Of a stretch of 64,000 nt of DNA, positions 17,511 to 26,134 are shown in pieces. The stretch is from an uncultured Oscillospiraceae bacterium (lineage in GTDB: Bacteria > Bacillota > Clostridia > Oscillospirales > Ruminococcaceae). How positions within the stretch are numbered: the stretch's first letter is position 1; each line of letters opens with the position of its first letter. The stretch lies in NCBI GenBank assembly GCA_958448395.1, contig CAUDDP010000004.1, positions 1 to 64,000 on the forward strand, given 5' to 3'. The notes under the pieces were generated by a model that had not been told where the DNA came from, searched no databases, and saw only the letters and a list, made by a program, of their open reading frames with translations. Both the position numbers and the translations under genes were made by a program.

Positions 17511-17745
17511 TCTGCTCACCTCCCGGACAAAACGGCTTGTGCAACTGCGGGAAAATTGTTCCCTTTGGAAACCCCTCTTCCGCCGTGTAAATCGTATCCC
17601 ACTGCTGATACGGCACATATGCCATCGCAACCGGCATTTCTTCCGGCAGCGGTGAAATCATTTTGGAAGTCGGTGCATTCTCTAACAGATGAAACCGATT
17701 CCATGCCGCATCCTGCAAAAAATCAAATTGCATATCAGATTGCAT
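17503..17745 (-). CDS. cotJA: Spore coat-associated protein CotJA
   Basis: An 80-residue protein with the CotJA pattern (PVAMAYVPYQQWDTIYTAEE, then GFPKGTIFPQLHKPF). GAGGGG precedes the ATG. It is the first gene of the operon; mother-cell sigma-factor control is expected from the family, but the promoter was not identified with confidence. Confidence 0.9.
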   Translation of the reverse strand: MQSDMQFDFLQDAAWNRFHLLENAPTSKMISPLPEEMPVAMAYVPYQQWDTIYTAEEGFPKGTIFPQLHKPFCPGGEQNA

Positions 17746-17956
17746 AAAAACCCCTCACTTTTTCCACAGTTCGATGGCAGCTCTGCGGACAGAGCGTACA
17801 AACCACCTACTGCAACATATGCATGGTAGCCTAAATTGGTGACATCTTCAATCCATTCCTGTCCCATATGCCACTGCTCTTTGTGCAGCTTGTTACATTT
17901 TTAAACGTATTTCTTATCAATCTCAACAAAAAATAAACCGATTTCAGATAAAAGTA
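17746..17956. other. Gene-free stretch between cotJA and the xylanase promoter
   Basis: About 210 bases with no convincing gene. The minus strand holds a 61-codon frame overlapping cotJA, judged spurious. The cotJ promoter must lie here. Confidence 0.4.
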
Positions 17957-18024
17957 TTTACATTTTAGAAAAAACATGGTATACTAAACGTATCTGGTTC
18001 TGTTCTGGAGCATACAAACAGAAC
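17957..18024 (+). promoter_or_regulatory. Xylanase promoter and leader inverted repeat
   Basis: TTTACA at 17957-17962 and TATACT at 17980-17985 are 17 bp apart, with TG one base before the -10. Just downstream GTTCTGTT (17997-18004) and AACAGAAC (18017-18024) form an 8-bp inverted repeat around the expected start of transcription. This is a plausible operator for substrate-dependent control. Confidence 0.7.
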
Positions 18025-18097
18025 ATCAATCTGCCATATAATAGCAGAAAAACAATTCATTCGTGATTATTTTCAAACTTATGGGAGGGTATTTTTT

Positions 18098-19942
18098 ATG
18101 CAACGACAGACCACCAAAAAACTCCTTGCCGGATTGCTGAGCACCGTGCTGCTCGGGACTTCTATCCCATTCGCAGCCGTTACAGCAGAAGATACCACTA
18201 CCGGCAATATCATTTACAGTACCGACTTTGAAAGCGGTGATATCCTGTTTACCGGCAGAGATGGCATCGGAACACTTTCTCTTTCTACTGCACAGGCACA
18301 TAATGGTGCTTCTTCTTTGTGTATGAGCGACAGATCAAAAGGCTGGCATGGACCACAACTGCTATTGGATAACATTTGCGAACCAAATAAAGAGTATACA
18401 GTCAGTGCATATGCTATGACAGCCTGGTACAACGACATTAAACTCAGCATGGAATATACAGATACCGCTGGAAAACGTCACTTCTCTAACTTATCTTCCG
18501 GTGTTTCCAATGGCAACTGGGTAGAGTTCTCCGATATCAAATTCAGCTTTACAGATAATGTGACCAATGTTTGCATCTACTTTGAATGCAACGATGGTGC
18601 AGATATGTACATTGATGACTTCATTCTTTCTGAAGCACCAGTTATCTCCATTCAGGAAGACATTGCTTCTCTGAAAGATGTTTACAGCGGCTATTTCAAA
18701 ATCGGTACTGCAATTATGGCATCCAATCTGGCTTCTCCATCCTTTATGAATTTGGTAGAAAAACACTTTAATGAAAGCATTACATTCGGCAACGAATTAA
18801 AACCAGACTATGTACTGGATCAAGCAGCTTCTCAGGCAAAGGGGGATAATATCAACCCACAGGTAAACTTCTCTCAGGCAGATTCCTTGCTGAAATACTG
18901 TGCAGAAAACAAAATTCCGGTTCGTGGTCATACCCTTGTATGGCACAGCCAGACACCAGACTGGTTCTTCAAGGAAAACTTCTCCGATGACGGTGCATGG
19001 GTGGACAAGGATACCATGCTCAAAAGAATGGAAAACTATATCAAGAACGTTATGGAGGGTCTGGCAACCCAGTATCCAGACGTAGAATTCTACGCTTGGG
19101 ACGTTGTCAACGAAGCTTGGACAGATGAAGGAAAACCTCGGAAGGCTGGCTCCAGCAAATCTGAAGATTCCAACAGCTCTGCATGGGTTCGTATTTTCGG
19201 TGACAACTCCTTTATTGAACCGGCATTTGAATATGCAAGAAAATATGCACCAGCTGGCTGCAAACTCTATTATAACGACTTTAACGAGTATATACCGAAT
19301 AAAACAACCGCTATCTATGACATGGCAATGGCACTGAAAGAAAAAGGCCTCATTGATGGTATCGGTATGCAGTCTCACTTGGATGTTGGTTTCCCCGCTG
19401 CTTCTGTATACAGAAAAGCGATGGACAAATTTGCTTCCACTGGTCTGGATATTCAGGTAACCGAACTGGATATTACTACTTCTGATACTTCGGAATCTGG
19501 TCTGAAGACACAGGCACAGCTTTATAGTGATATCTTTGATATCTATGTAGATTATGCAGACAGCATCTCCGCAGTCGTCATCTGGGGTGTCACAGATGAC
19601 CAAAGCTGGCGTGCAAGCAAAGTGCCATTGCTGTTTGATGAAGGATTCCAAGCAAAACCAGCATTCTACTCTGTCATTGATGATGTAGAACCAAAGGTAA
19701 CCACCACTACTACAACTACTACAACAGGAACTACAACAACCACAACAAAAACTGAACCCTTCCAATTAGGTGACGTGAATCTGAATGATAAGGTAGATCT
19801 GACAGATATCGTATTGCTGCAAAAATATCTGGTTCGGAAGGAAACTTTGAACACAGAACAGGGAAAACATGCAGATATGAACGAAGATGGCATTATAAAT
19901 GTAGCTGACCTTATACTGCTCAAACGAATTGTTATATCATAA
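18098..19942 (+). CDS. Dockerin-bearing GH10 endo-xylanase with CBM22
   Basis: A 614-residue secreted enzyme. The signal peptide covers residues 1-30. A CBM22-type xylan-binding module (about 36-182) is followed by the GH10 barrel (about 188-530). The acid/base is Glu339 in DVVNEAW and the nucleophile is Glu456 in VTELDIT; HTLVWHSQTP is also typical of the family. A Thr-rich linker (534-550) leads to a type I dockerin (556-614) with two calcium loops, DVNLNDKVDLTD and DMNEDGIINVAD. It hydrolyses beta-1,4-xylan and should dock onto a cohesin scaffold. AGGGTATTTTTT lies before the ATG. It is transcribed alone, from its own promoter to a terminator. Confidence 0.96.
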   Translation: MQRQTTKKLLAGLLSTVLLGTSIPFAAVTAEDTTTGNIIYSTDFESGDILFTGRDGIGTLSLSTAQAHNGASSLCMSDRSKGWHGPQLLLDNICEPNKEYTVSAYAMTAWYNDIKLSMEYTDTAGKRHFSNLSSGVSNGNWVEFSDIKFSFTDNVTNVCIYFECNDGADMYIDDFILSEAPVISIQEDIASLKDVYSGYFKIGTAIMASNLASPSFMNLVEKHFNESITFGNELKPDYVLDQAASQAKGDNINPQVNFSQADSLLKYCAENKIPVRGHTLVWHSQTPDWFFKENFSDDGAWVDKDTMLKRMENYIKNVMEGLATQYPDVEFYAWDVVNEAWTDEGKPRKAGSSKSEDSNSSAWVRIFGDNSFIEPAFEYARKYAPAGCKLYYNDFNEYIPNKTTAIYDMAMALKEKGLIDGIGMQSHLDVGFPAASVYRKAMDKFASTGLDIQVTELDITTSDTSESGLKTQAQLYSDIFDIYVDYADSISAVVIWGVTDDQSWRASKVPLLFDEGFQAKPAFYSVIDDVEPKVTTTTTTTTTGTTTTTTKTEPFQLGDVNLNDKVDLTDIVLLQKYLVRKETLNTEQGKHADMNEDGIINVADLILLKRIVIS

Positions 19943-19960
19943 TCTTTTTATCAAAAATAA

Positions 19961-20003
19961 AACAGCGTCTTCTTTGCAGATGCAGAGAGGACGTTGTTTT
20001 TTT
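19961..20003 (+). terminator. Xylanase terminator
   Basis: AACAGCGTC at 19961-19969 pairs with GACGTTGTT at 19990-19998 (one G-T pair), then a run of T. Confidence 0.8.
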
Positions 20004-20010
20004 ATCCGCT

Positions 20011-20354
20011 TAATTAACGTGAGTTCGATGAAAAAATAGAAAAATCTGCCAAGATCTGTTATACTGTAAGTTCGACGAGAATGCATTCTACCGCTGCCAA
20101 TCACAAACTGTGCCGGCAGAATCGCTACGCTGTCTGCCTGTGTCCGCTGTCCGCCCTATTTCGGTGTCCAAATTTGCAGCCGAATCACTCTAAATTTTTA
20201 CATTCTACATCGTTTTGTTATTTTAGAGGGCGAACAGCGGTGGCTTGTTCTTCATTCCGTTATCTAATCCAACTGGTTCACTCTGCAAGGGGGACAGCTT
20301 GACCGCAGTTGCCATTCGGCAGATAAAACGCTCTCATCGAACTCACGTTAATTA
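20011..20354 (+). repeat. Dispersed intergenic repeat, long copy B
   Basis: 344 bp bounded by a perfect 21-bp terminal inverted repeat: 20011-20031 reads TAATTAACGTGAGTTCGATG(A) and 20334-20354 is its exact reverse complement. An internal GTTCGACGAGAATGCATTC matches the left end of copy C. The core matches copies A, C and D (CCGGCAGAATCGC, GTCCGCTGTCCGCCCT, TAGAGGGCGAACAGCGG, GCAGTTGCCATTCGGCAG). No transposase is present, so it has MITE-like architecture. Confidence 0.85.
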
Positions 20355-20374
20355 GCACTCCTCGTTTTCAATTG

Positions 20375-20401
20375 TTAGCACTCATTTTTATAGAGTGCTA
20401 A
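20375..20401 (+). promoter_or_regulatory. CIRCE operator (HrcA binding site)
   Basis: A perfect CIRCE: TTAGCACTC, nine bases, GAGTGCTAA. An additional TTAGCACTC half-site lies at 20352-20360 and overlaps the last bases of repeat copy B. HrcA should repress the hsp20 gene downstream and release it on heat shock. Confidence 0.95.
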
Positions 20402-20566
20402 ATTTCATTCCATTTTCACAATTTTATCACAAGTCTTCCACATCAAAACCGTATCATAAAGACAATGAAAGAAAGGAATGAGACCCATGGAACGGAATCT
20501 GAAAAAATAGCAAATGTACAGACAGGAAACAAGTAGAACCTATGTATTTTAAAGGAGGAATTTTTT

Positions 20567-20986
20567 ATGTACGGATTGACACCTTTTGAACGGAAAAGTT
20601 TTGACTTACTGAATGCATTTCACGATTTTGAAAATGATTTCTTCGGCAGCACAGGTATGTGCAGTTTCAAGACAGACATTCGAGACGAAGGCGACAAATA
20701 TGTGATGGAAGCGGAGTTGCCGGGCTTTGAAAAAGGCGATATTCAGCTGGATGTCACGGGCGACCAATTGGTATTGACAGCCGCACACAGCACAGAACAT
20801 GTCGACAATGCAAAGGAAAACTACATCTGCCGGGAGCGTTCCTATGGCTCTTATCAAAGAAGTTTTGACATCTCTGGTGTAGATGCTGACCAAATTGAAG
20901 CAGAATATAAAAATGGAATCCTTTATATGGTTTTGCCAAAAAAACAGGAAAAGGCACCTACTTCCAGACGTTTAGAAATCAAATAA
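20567..20986 (+). CDS. Hsp20/alpha-crystallin small heat-shock protein
   Basis: A 139-residue ATP-independent chaperone. The alpha-crystallin domain spans about 38-130 (FKTDIRDEGDKYVMEAELPG, ERSYGSYQRSFDI, and the AEYKNGILYMVLPK motif). AAAGGAGG precedes the ATG. The 165-base leader follows the CIRCE operator, so HrcA control is expected. A 7-codon frame at 20487 in the leader is probably meaningless. Confidence 0.93.
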   Translation: MYGLTPFERKSFDLLNAFHDFENDFFGSTGMCSFKTDIRDEGDKYVMEAELPGFEKGDIQLDVTGDQLVLTAAHSTEHVDNAKENYICRERSYGSYQRSFDISGVDADQIEAEYKNGILYMVLPKKQEKAPTSRRLEIK

Positions 20987-21085
20987 ATTTAAAGCATCCA
21001 TTGCTTTTTATGACATCTCTGATTTATAACAGATGGTGTTGCCCTCCTACAGATGCCCGCTGCACCATCTTCCATAAATACGCTC

Positions 21086-21116
21086 AACGACCCTCTTTTG
21101 TTTGAGGGCCGTTTTT
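21086..21116 (+). terminator. hsp20 terminator
   Basis: AACGACCCTC and GAGGGCCGTT form a hairpin with one mismatch, followed by TTTTTG. Confidence 0.7.
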
Positions 21117-21117
21117 G

Positions 21118-21146
21118 TTGCAAGTGATAGAATTTTGTGGTATAAT
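21118..21146 (+). promoter_or_regulatory. tex promoter
   Basis: TTGCAA at 21118-21123 and TATAAT at 21141-21146 with 17 bp between them, and TG one base before the -10. Confidence 0.7.
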
Positions 21147-21181
21147 AAATTTGTATGAAAAATTTAGGAGGCGGTTTTCCC

Positions 21182-23341
21182 TTGCAAATTATTGATACTT
21201 TGACAGAAGAATTTCAGCTGCGAAAAGAACAGGTGGAACATACGGTTGCCCTTCTGGATGACGGCAAAACAATTCCCTTTATTGCCCGTTACCGGAAAGA
21301 GGCAACGGGTTCCTTGGATGACCAACTGCTTCGACAGTTGGATACTCGCCTGCAATATCTGCGGAAACTGGAACAACGAAAAGAAGAAATTCTGACCGCA
21401 ATCTCTGCTCAGGAAAAACTAACACCGGAACTGGAACAGCAAATTCAGGCTGCAAAGACACTCGTGGAAGCGGAAGATCTCTATCTTCCCTATCGTCCAA
21501 AACGAAAAACAAGAGCTTCTGCCGCCATTGCCCGTGGCTTGGAACCGCTTGCCCGTCAGCTGATGGAACAAAAACCGGACACCAATCCACAGGAAGCAGC
21601 AAAACCTTTTGTGCAGCCGGAACAAGAAGTTCCAGATACAGATGCCGCATTGCAGGGTGCAATGGACATTTTAGCGGAAGAGATGGCAAATGATGCTGCC
21701 TTACGAAAACAAATGCGGCGATTTACCATGCTGAGCGGCACACTGTATGCCCATGCGGTGGATGCCGAAGCAGAAACGCCCTACCGCAATTATTATGACT
21801 TCCAATCCCCGATGGAAAAACTCGCCGGTCATCGGGTGCTTGCCATCAATCGAGGCGAACAGGAAAATGCCTTAAAAGTAAATATCCAACTACCGGAGGG
21901 CAAAGGTGCTGCCATTGTGGTTCGGAAATATGTAAAGAATCAAAGCCCCTGTGCCCAACTGGTACAGGCAGCAGCAGAAGATGCCTTTCAACGGTTGCTT
22001 TTTCCAGCAGTGGAACGGGAAATCCGTAAAAACTTAACAGAAGAAGCAGAAACCGCTGCCATTCAAGTGTTTGCTGCGAACCTCAGACAGCTGCTGCTGG
22101 CGGCACCATTGAAAAATCAAACGGTACTGGGTGTGGATCCCGGCTATCGAACAGGCTGCAAATTGGCAGTGGTAGACGAAACCGGTGCTGTACTGGATAC
22201 CGGCGTTGCCTACATTACCATTGGAGAAGGGATAAAAATGGAACAGGGGAAAGAAACCATTCGCCGTATGATGATCGCACACCATGTAACCGCTGTTGCA
22301 ATCGGCAATGGGACTGCCTCCAGAGAAGCAGAAGCCGTCGTATCTGCCCTGCTGAAAACATTGCCGCATCCAGCTGCTTATATGGTTGTTTCCGAAGCCG
22401 GTGCATCGGTTTATTCTGCCTCAAAGTTAGCAGCAGAGGAATTTCCGGAATACGACGTTTCCCTGCGAAGTGCCGTTTCCATTGCCAGACGGCTGCAAGA
22501 CCCATTGGCAGAACTGGTCAAAATCGACCCGCAGGCAATCGGTGTCGGACAATATCAGCATGATATGCCGAAAAAAGAACTGACCGCCGCTCTGGACGGT
22601 GTGGTAGAGGATTGCGTAAACGGTGTCGGTGTCGACTTGAATACCGCTTCCTTTTCGCTGTTGTCTCACGTTGCCGGTATCAATACAACGATTGCCAAAA
22701 ATATTGTTGCCTATCGGACAGAAAATGGAGCATTCACTAACCGGAAACAACTGAAAAAAGTAGCAAAACTCGGTCCGAAGGCATTTGAACAGTGTGCAGG
22801 ATTTCTGCGGATTCCAAATGCAGACAATCCATTGGATAACACTGCTGTTCATCCGGAAAGCTATGCAGCAGCGGAAACAGTACTGCAAGCCTGTGGCTTT
22901 TCATTATCTGCTATGCCAACACAAAACCATCCGGAATTGCTGGCAACTGCCAAACAGTATGGTATTTCTACCTTGGCAGAACAGGCTGGCGTGGGTGTGC
23001 CAACTATGCAGGACATCCTACAGGAATTGTCAAAACCGGGACGTGACCCTCGAGATGAACTGCCGCCGCCATTGCTGCGGAGCGGCGATGTCATGGAGTT
23101 GAAAGACCTGAAAGCCGGTATGGAACTGATGGGAACCGTGCGGAATATTACCGATTTCGGTTGTTTTGTAGATATCGGTGTTCATGAAGATGGACTGGTA
23201 CATATCTCCAAAATCTGCAATCGCTATATCAAGCATCCATTAGAAGTTGTACAGGTCGGTGAAGTTGTGAAGGTCTGGGTCATGGAGGTAGATGTCAAAC
23301 GAGGCAGAATCTCACTGACCATGATTCCACCGAAAAAATAG
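21182..23341 (+). CDS. tex: Tex-family RNA-binding transcription accessory protein
   Basis: A 719-residue protein, started at TTG 21182 because AGGAGG lies nine bases before it; the upstream in-frame ATG at 21155 overlaps that site. Tex layout: N-terminal HTH-like domain, YqgF/RuvC-like domain (VLGVDPGYRTGCKLAVVDET near residues 320-340), tandem helix-hairpin-helix (LNTASFSLLSHVAGINTTIA) and C-terminal S1 domain (MGTVRNITDFGCFVDIGVHE). It acts on nucleic acids during transcription and in toxin or stress gene expression. Confidence 0.94.
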   Translation: MQIIDTLTEEFQLRKEQVEHTVALLDDGKTIPFIARYRKEATGSLDDQLLRQLDTRLQYLRKLEQRKEEILTAISAQEKLTPELEQQIQAAKTLVEAEDLYLPYRPKRKTRASAAIARGLEPLARQLMEQKPDTNPQEAAKPFVQPEQEVPDTDAALQGAMDILAEEMANDAALRKQMRRFTMLSGTLYAHAVDAEAETPYRNYYDFQSPMEKLAGHRVLAINRGEQENALKVNIQLPEGKGAAIVVRKYVKNQSPCAQLVQAAAEDAFQRLLFPAVEREIRKNLTEEAETAAIQVFAANLRQLLLAAPLKNQTVLGVDPGYRTGCKLAVVDETGAVLDTGVAYITIGEGIKMEQGKETIRRMMIAHHVTAVAIGNGTASREAEAVVSALLKTLPHPAAYMVVSEAGASVYSASKLAAEEFPEYDVSLRSAVSIARRLQDPLAELVKIDPQAIGVGQYQHDMPKKELTAALDGVVEDCVNGVGVDLNTASFSLLSHVAGINTTIAKNIVAYRTENGAFTNRKQLKKVAKLGPKAFEQCAGFLRIPNADNPLDNTAVHPESYAAAETVLQACGFSLSAMPTQNHPELLATAKQYGISTLAEQAGVGVPTMQDILQELSKPGRDPRDELPPPLLRSGDVMELKDLKAGMELMGTVRNITDFGCFVDIGVHEDGLVHISKICNRYIKHPLEVVQVGEVVKVWVMEVDVKRGRISLTMIPPKK

Positions 23342-23384
23342 GAATTTCTTTTCAAAAACAATTTTAAAATAAGGAGAACCTTTT

Positions 23385-24782
23385 ATGTCAAACACAATCA
23401 CTGCCAATCCACTTGGCAGTACTTCCGTTACAAAACTGATGCTGAAGTTTTCTATCCCCAGTATCATTTCCATGCTGGTCAGTGCCCTCTACAATATGGT
23501 AGACCAGCTGTTTATTGGACAAACAGTCGGTATGCTTGGCAATGCTGCTACAAATGTTGCTTTCCCACTCTCGACTTCCTGTATCGCCCTTTCCCTCTTA
23601 TTCGGCATCGGCGGAGCTGCCTGTTTCAATTTAAAAATGGGGGCTGATGATAAAAAGTCTGCTGCATATGCATTCGGCAATGCCTTCACCATGCTCATCA
23701 TCAGCGGTGTACTCCTCTCTGCTATCAGCCTGATTTTCCTAACGCCGCTGCTTCGGTTGTTTGGTACACCAGATAATGTCATGCCGTATGCAGAAGAATA
23801 TGTCCGCATTACTGCATTTGGCTTTCCATTTTTGATTGTCACAGTTGGCGGCGGACATTTGATTCGTGCAGACGGCAGCCCGACCATGACCATGGTCTGT
23901 AACTTAGTCGGTGCCATTGTCAATACCATTTTAGATGCAATTTTTGTTCTGAAACTGGATATGGGAATGGCAGGTGCTGCCTATGCAACTGTCATCGGAC
24001 AAATCCTATCCACATTGTTGGTTGTAATCTATTTGCTTCGGTATCGAAAACTGGACTTGCAGACAAAGCATTTTGTCCCACAATTCTCTCACGTTCGAAA
24101 AATCGCTGCCATCGGCATGGCATCCTTCCTCAATCAGCTTGCAATTATGGTCGTACAAGTCATTCTGAATAATATGCTGGAACACTATGGTTCTCTGTCC
24201 ACCTACGGCGATGCCGTTCCACTTGCCAGTGCTGGTATTATCATGAAGGTTTATCAGATTATCTTTTCCTTTGTCATTGGACTGGGGCAGGGAATTCAGC
24301 CAATTGTCAGCTTCAATTACGGTGCAAAAAAACACAACCGTGTTTGGAGTGCATACCGCATTGCCATGATCGCAGGCGGTATCCTCTGTGTGATTGCCTT
24401 TATCTTATTTGAAGCATTTCCAAAACCCATTCTCTCTCTGTTTGGGGATGGCAGTGAGCAATACTACCAATTCGGTATAAAATTTTTCCGTATTTTCTTG
24501 TTTTTCACTTGGATTGACTTTTTGCAGCCAATTTCTACTACCTTTTTCACTGCCATTGGCAAAGCGGCAAAAGGTGCATTTCTCTCCCTCACCCGACAGA
24601 TCATCTTTTTCCTACCGCCGCTGCTGTTGCTGCCATTGTTTGTGGGAATTGACGGCATCTTATTCGCTGGTCAGATTGCAGATCTGCTCTCGGCAATTGT
24701 CACCATTATTATGATTGCAATCGAATGGAACATAATGAAAAAACAGCAGGCAGTTTCTATGGCATCTCCAATCACTGCCTGA
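23385..24782 (+). CDS. MATE-family multidrug efflux transporter
   Basis: A 465-residue, 12-helix protein of the DinF/NorM type. It starts with the MATE pattern (SIPSIISMLVSALYNMVDQL FIGQ) and has the second-half repeat GMASFLNQLAIMVVQVILNN. It probably exports cationic compounds with Na+ or H+. AAGGAGAA precedes the ATG. It may share the tex transcript (43-bp gap) and ends at a strong terminator. Confidence 0.92.
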   Translation: MSNTITANPLGSTSVTKLMLKFSIPSIISMLVSALYNMVDQLFIGQTVGMLGNAATNVAFPLSTSCIALSLLFGIGGAACFNLKMGADDKKSAAYAFGNAFTMLIISGVLLSAISLIFLTPLLRLFGTPDNVMPYAEEYVRITAFGFPFLIVTVGGGHLIRADGSPTMTMVCNLVGAIVNTILDAIFVLKLDMGMAGAAYATVIGQILSTLLVVIYLLRYRKLDLQTKHFVPQFSHVRKIAAIGMASFLNQLAIMVVQVILNNMLEHYGSLSTYGDAVPLASAGIIMKVYQIIFSFVIGLGQGIQPIVSFNYGAKKHNRVWSAYRIAMIAGGILCVIAFILFEAFPKPILSLFGDGSEQYYQFGIKFFRIFLFFTWIDFLQPISTTFFTAIGKAAKGAFLSLTRQIIFFLPPLLLLPLFVGIDGILFAGQIADLLSAIVTIIMIAIEWNIMKKQQAVSMASPITA

Positions 24783-24797
24783 TGATTCTCAACAGTA

Positions 24798-24836
24798 AAA
24801 AACGACGTTCTGCACAAAACAGAACGCCGTTTTTGT
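24798..24836. terminator. Terminator after the MATE gene
   Basis: AAAAACGACGTTCTG and CAGAACGCCGTTTTT form a 14-pair hairpin with one mismatch. It can serve both this gene and the converging minus-strand gene. Confidence 0.85.
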
Positions 24837-24893
24837 ATTCTAATATGAATTTGTCAAGAACAATGCTGTGGGTAGCAACTACAATTCCTGCTG

Positions 24894-25736
24894 TTACTGT
24901 TTCAACTGCTTTCCACAATGTTTGCAGAATGCTGCGGTTTCTGAATTTTGTGCACCACACTGCGGACAGTACATGATACCTGCTTGCACAGTACCCTGAT
25001 CACTCTGCTGATTTGGAATAAATGTCTGCTTCTTTTTGCTGTGCTGTATCAAGCCGATTGCCAATGCTCCCGAACCTGCCAGCAGAATCACCACACCGCC
25101 AATCAGCAGCAATGCAAAGTTGTCCGAGAAGAAATCATTTTTATGGTCATCGTTCTGGTTATCTACAATGGACAGAGCGTCTTCTGTTGGTTCTGTTGTC
25201 GTGGTAGCTACAGTGGTCAACACGGTGGTTTCTGCTTCAGTTGGTGCAAGGGTTGTCAGAATCGTGGTTACAACCGTGGTGGCTTTTACCGTGGTCGGTG
25301 CTTCTGTTGGCGGATCGGTCGGCGGATCCGTTGGAGGGTCAGTGACAACGGGTTCCGGCTCCGGCTCTGGTTCTGGATCATCCACAACAGAACCAATGGG
25401 AGAGAGATATGCCATGTCTACCCAGCCATACCAAACAGCATCCGGTTCATGGGGCTCTCTACTAGAACAATCCACCCAGTCAATCCCCATTGTATGACAA
25501 GCGACATGTGCATATACAATGTCACCCTTTTGAAAATAATGTTCAATTTCTGCGGCACCACCCCCCCTGACATAATCATGACTATATCCCATTACGTCAT
25601 CGCTATTGATCTGAAATTCTTGGCATACAAACCATTCTCCCGGACTCAATGCATCTGCATCCGCTGTCATCTGCAAACTGCAAAGACTCATCGCTGCTGC
25701 AAGCACTGCACAGCTAAATCGTTTCCCTATTTTCAT
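24894..25736 (-). CDS. Secreted, membrane-anchored protein with PT-rich linker and C-terminal zinc ribbon
   Basis: 280 residues, not assigned to a named family. The start at 25736 follows GGAGGAATGCAAT. In order: signal peptide (1-27); an SH3-like extracellular domain (about 30-115, GDIVYAHV and VWYGWVDMAYLSPIG); a repetitive linker with EPEPEP, three DPPT repeats and many Thr residues; one membrane helix (ALLLIGGVVILLAGSGALAI, about 205-226); and a C-terminal zinc ribbon CPQCGAQNSETAAFCKHCG. The ribbon would lie in the cytoplasm if the helix spans once. It may sense or attach to the cell surface. Confidence 0.6.
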   Translation of the reverse strand: MKIGKRFSCAVLAAAMSLCSLQMTADADALSPGEWFVCQEFQINSDDVMGYSHDYVRGGGAAEIEHYFQKGDIVYAHVACHTMGIDWVDCSSREPHEPDAVWYGWVDMAYLSPIGSVVDDPEPEPEPEPVVTDPPTDPPTDPPTEAPTTVKATTVVTTILTTLAPTEAETTVLTTVATTTTEPTEDALSIVDNQNDDHKNDFFSDNFALLLIGGVVILLAGSGALAIGLIQHSKKKQTFIPNQQSDQGTVQAGIMYCPQCGAQNSETAAFCKHCGKQLKQ

Positions 25737-25774
25737 ATTGCATTCCTCCATTTTTATACAGGGTTTCCCCTTCG

Positions 25775-26134
25775 TTACAAAAGCCAATTACAAACCATCC
25801 CGCCGAAATAAGAAGTGCCATTTAGTATGAGAGCATATAGGAATGGATTCTGCCGTCCGGTCAGACATTTTCGATAAATCCACGCCTCCGACAGCCAAAC
25901 CGCAAGTTCCAACATCGCAATCCAAAGCACCACCGACGGCATCCGAAACCGAAACCAATAGTCCAGATACACCACCACAGGATTCGTAATCACATTCACC
26001 AGAAACACTAACAGAAAATCCCGTTTATTCCGCTGTGGAAAACATGCTGCTGCTGCCAACTCCAATATTTCTGTCAGCAACAGCGACCACACCATCCCTT
26101 TTATCAGAGCCATCGCCATCCATCCGTCTGTCAT
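25775..26134 (-). CDS. Small integral membrane protein coupled to the MFS gene
   Basis: A 119-residue, four-helix protein, not recognised. The start ATG (26134) overlaps the TGA of the MFS gene as ATGA, which argues for translational coupling; a longer frame start at 26224 lies inside the MFS gene and is not used. The NVITNPVVVYLDYW stretch lies at residues about 50-63. It could be an accessory subunit of the exporter. Confidence 0.65.
   Translation of the reverse strand: MTDGWMAMALIKGMVWSLLLTEILELAAAACFPQRNKRDFLLVFLVNVITNPVVVYLDYWFRFRMPSVVLWIAMLELAVWLSEAWIYRKCLTGRQNPFLYALILNGTSYFGGMVCNWLL

Noticed and set aside
17682..17867. Minus-strand 61-codon frame overlapping cotJA
   Set aside because: It reads through cotJA in another register, has no ribosome site and would leave the well-supported cotJA without an upstream region.
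18797..19765. Minus-strand frame of 322 codons
   Set aside because: It is antisense to the GH10 catalytic domain.
20081..20302. Similar short frames in repeats B, C and D (also 38512-38838 and 60981-61193) sharing HSKFLHS-type residues
   Set aside because: They follow the DNA repeat, occur in either register relative to hairpins, have no ribosome site and are not kept in copy A; the similarity comes from the repeat itself.
25230..25380. Thr/Pro repeats that could be mistaken for a CRISPR or DNA tandem repeat
   Set aside because: The repeats are 12-bp codon repeats inside the linker of the secreted protein; there are no spacers, and no CRISPR array was seen anywhere.
24948..25811. Long plus-strand frame of 287 codons
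   Set aside because: It is antisense to the secreted zinc-ribbon protein, whose signal peptide, repeats and Cys motifs are clearly the coding sense.
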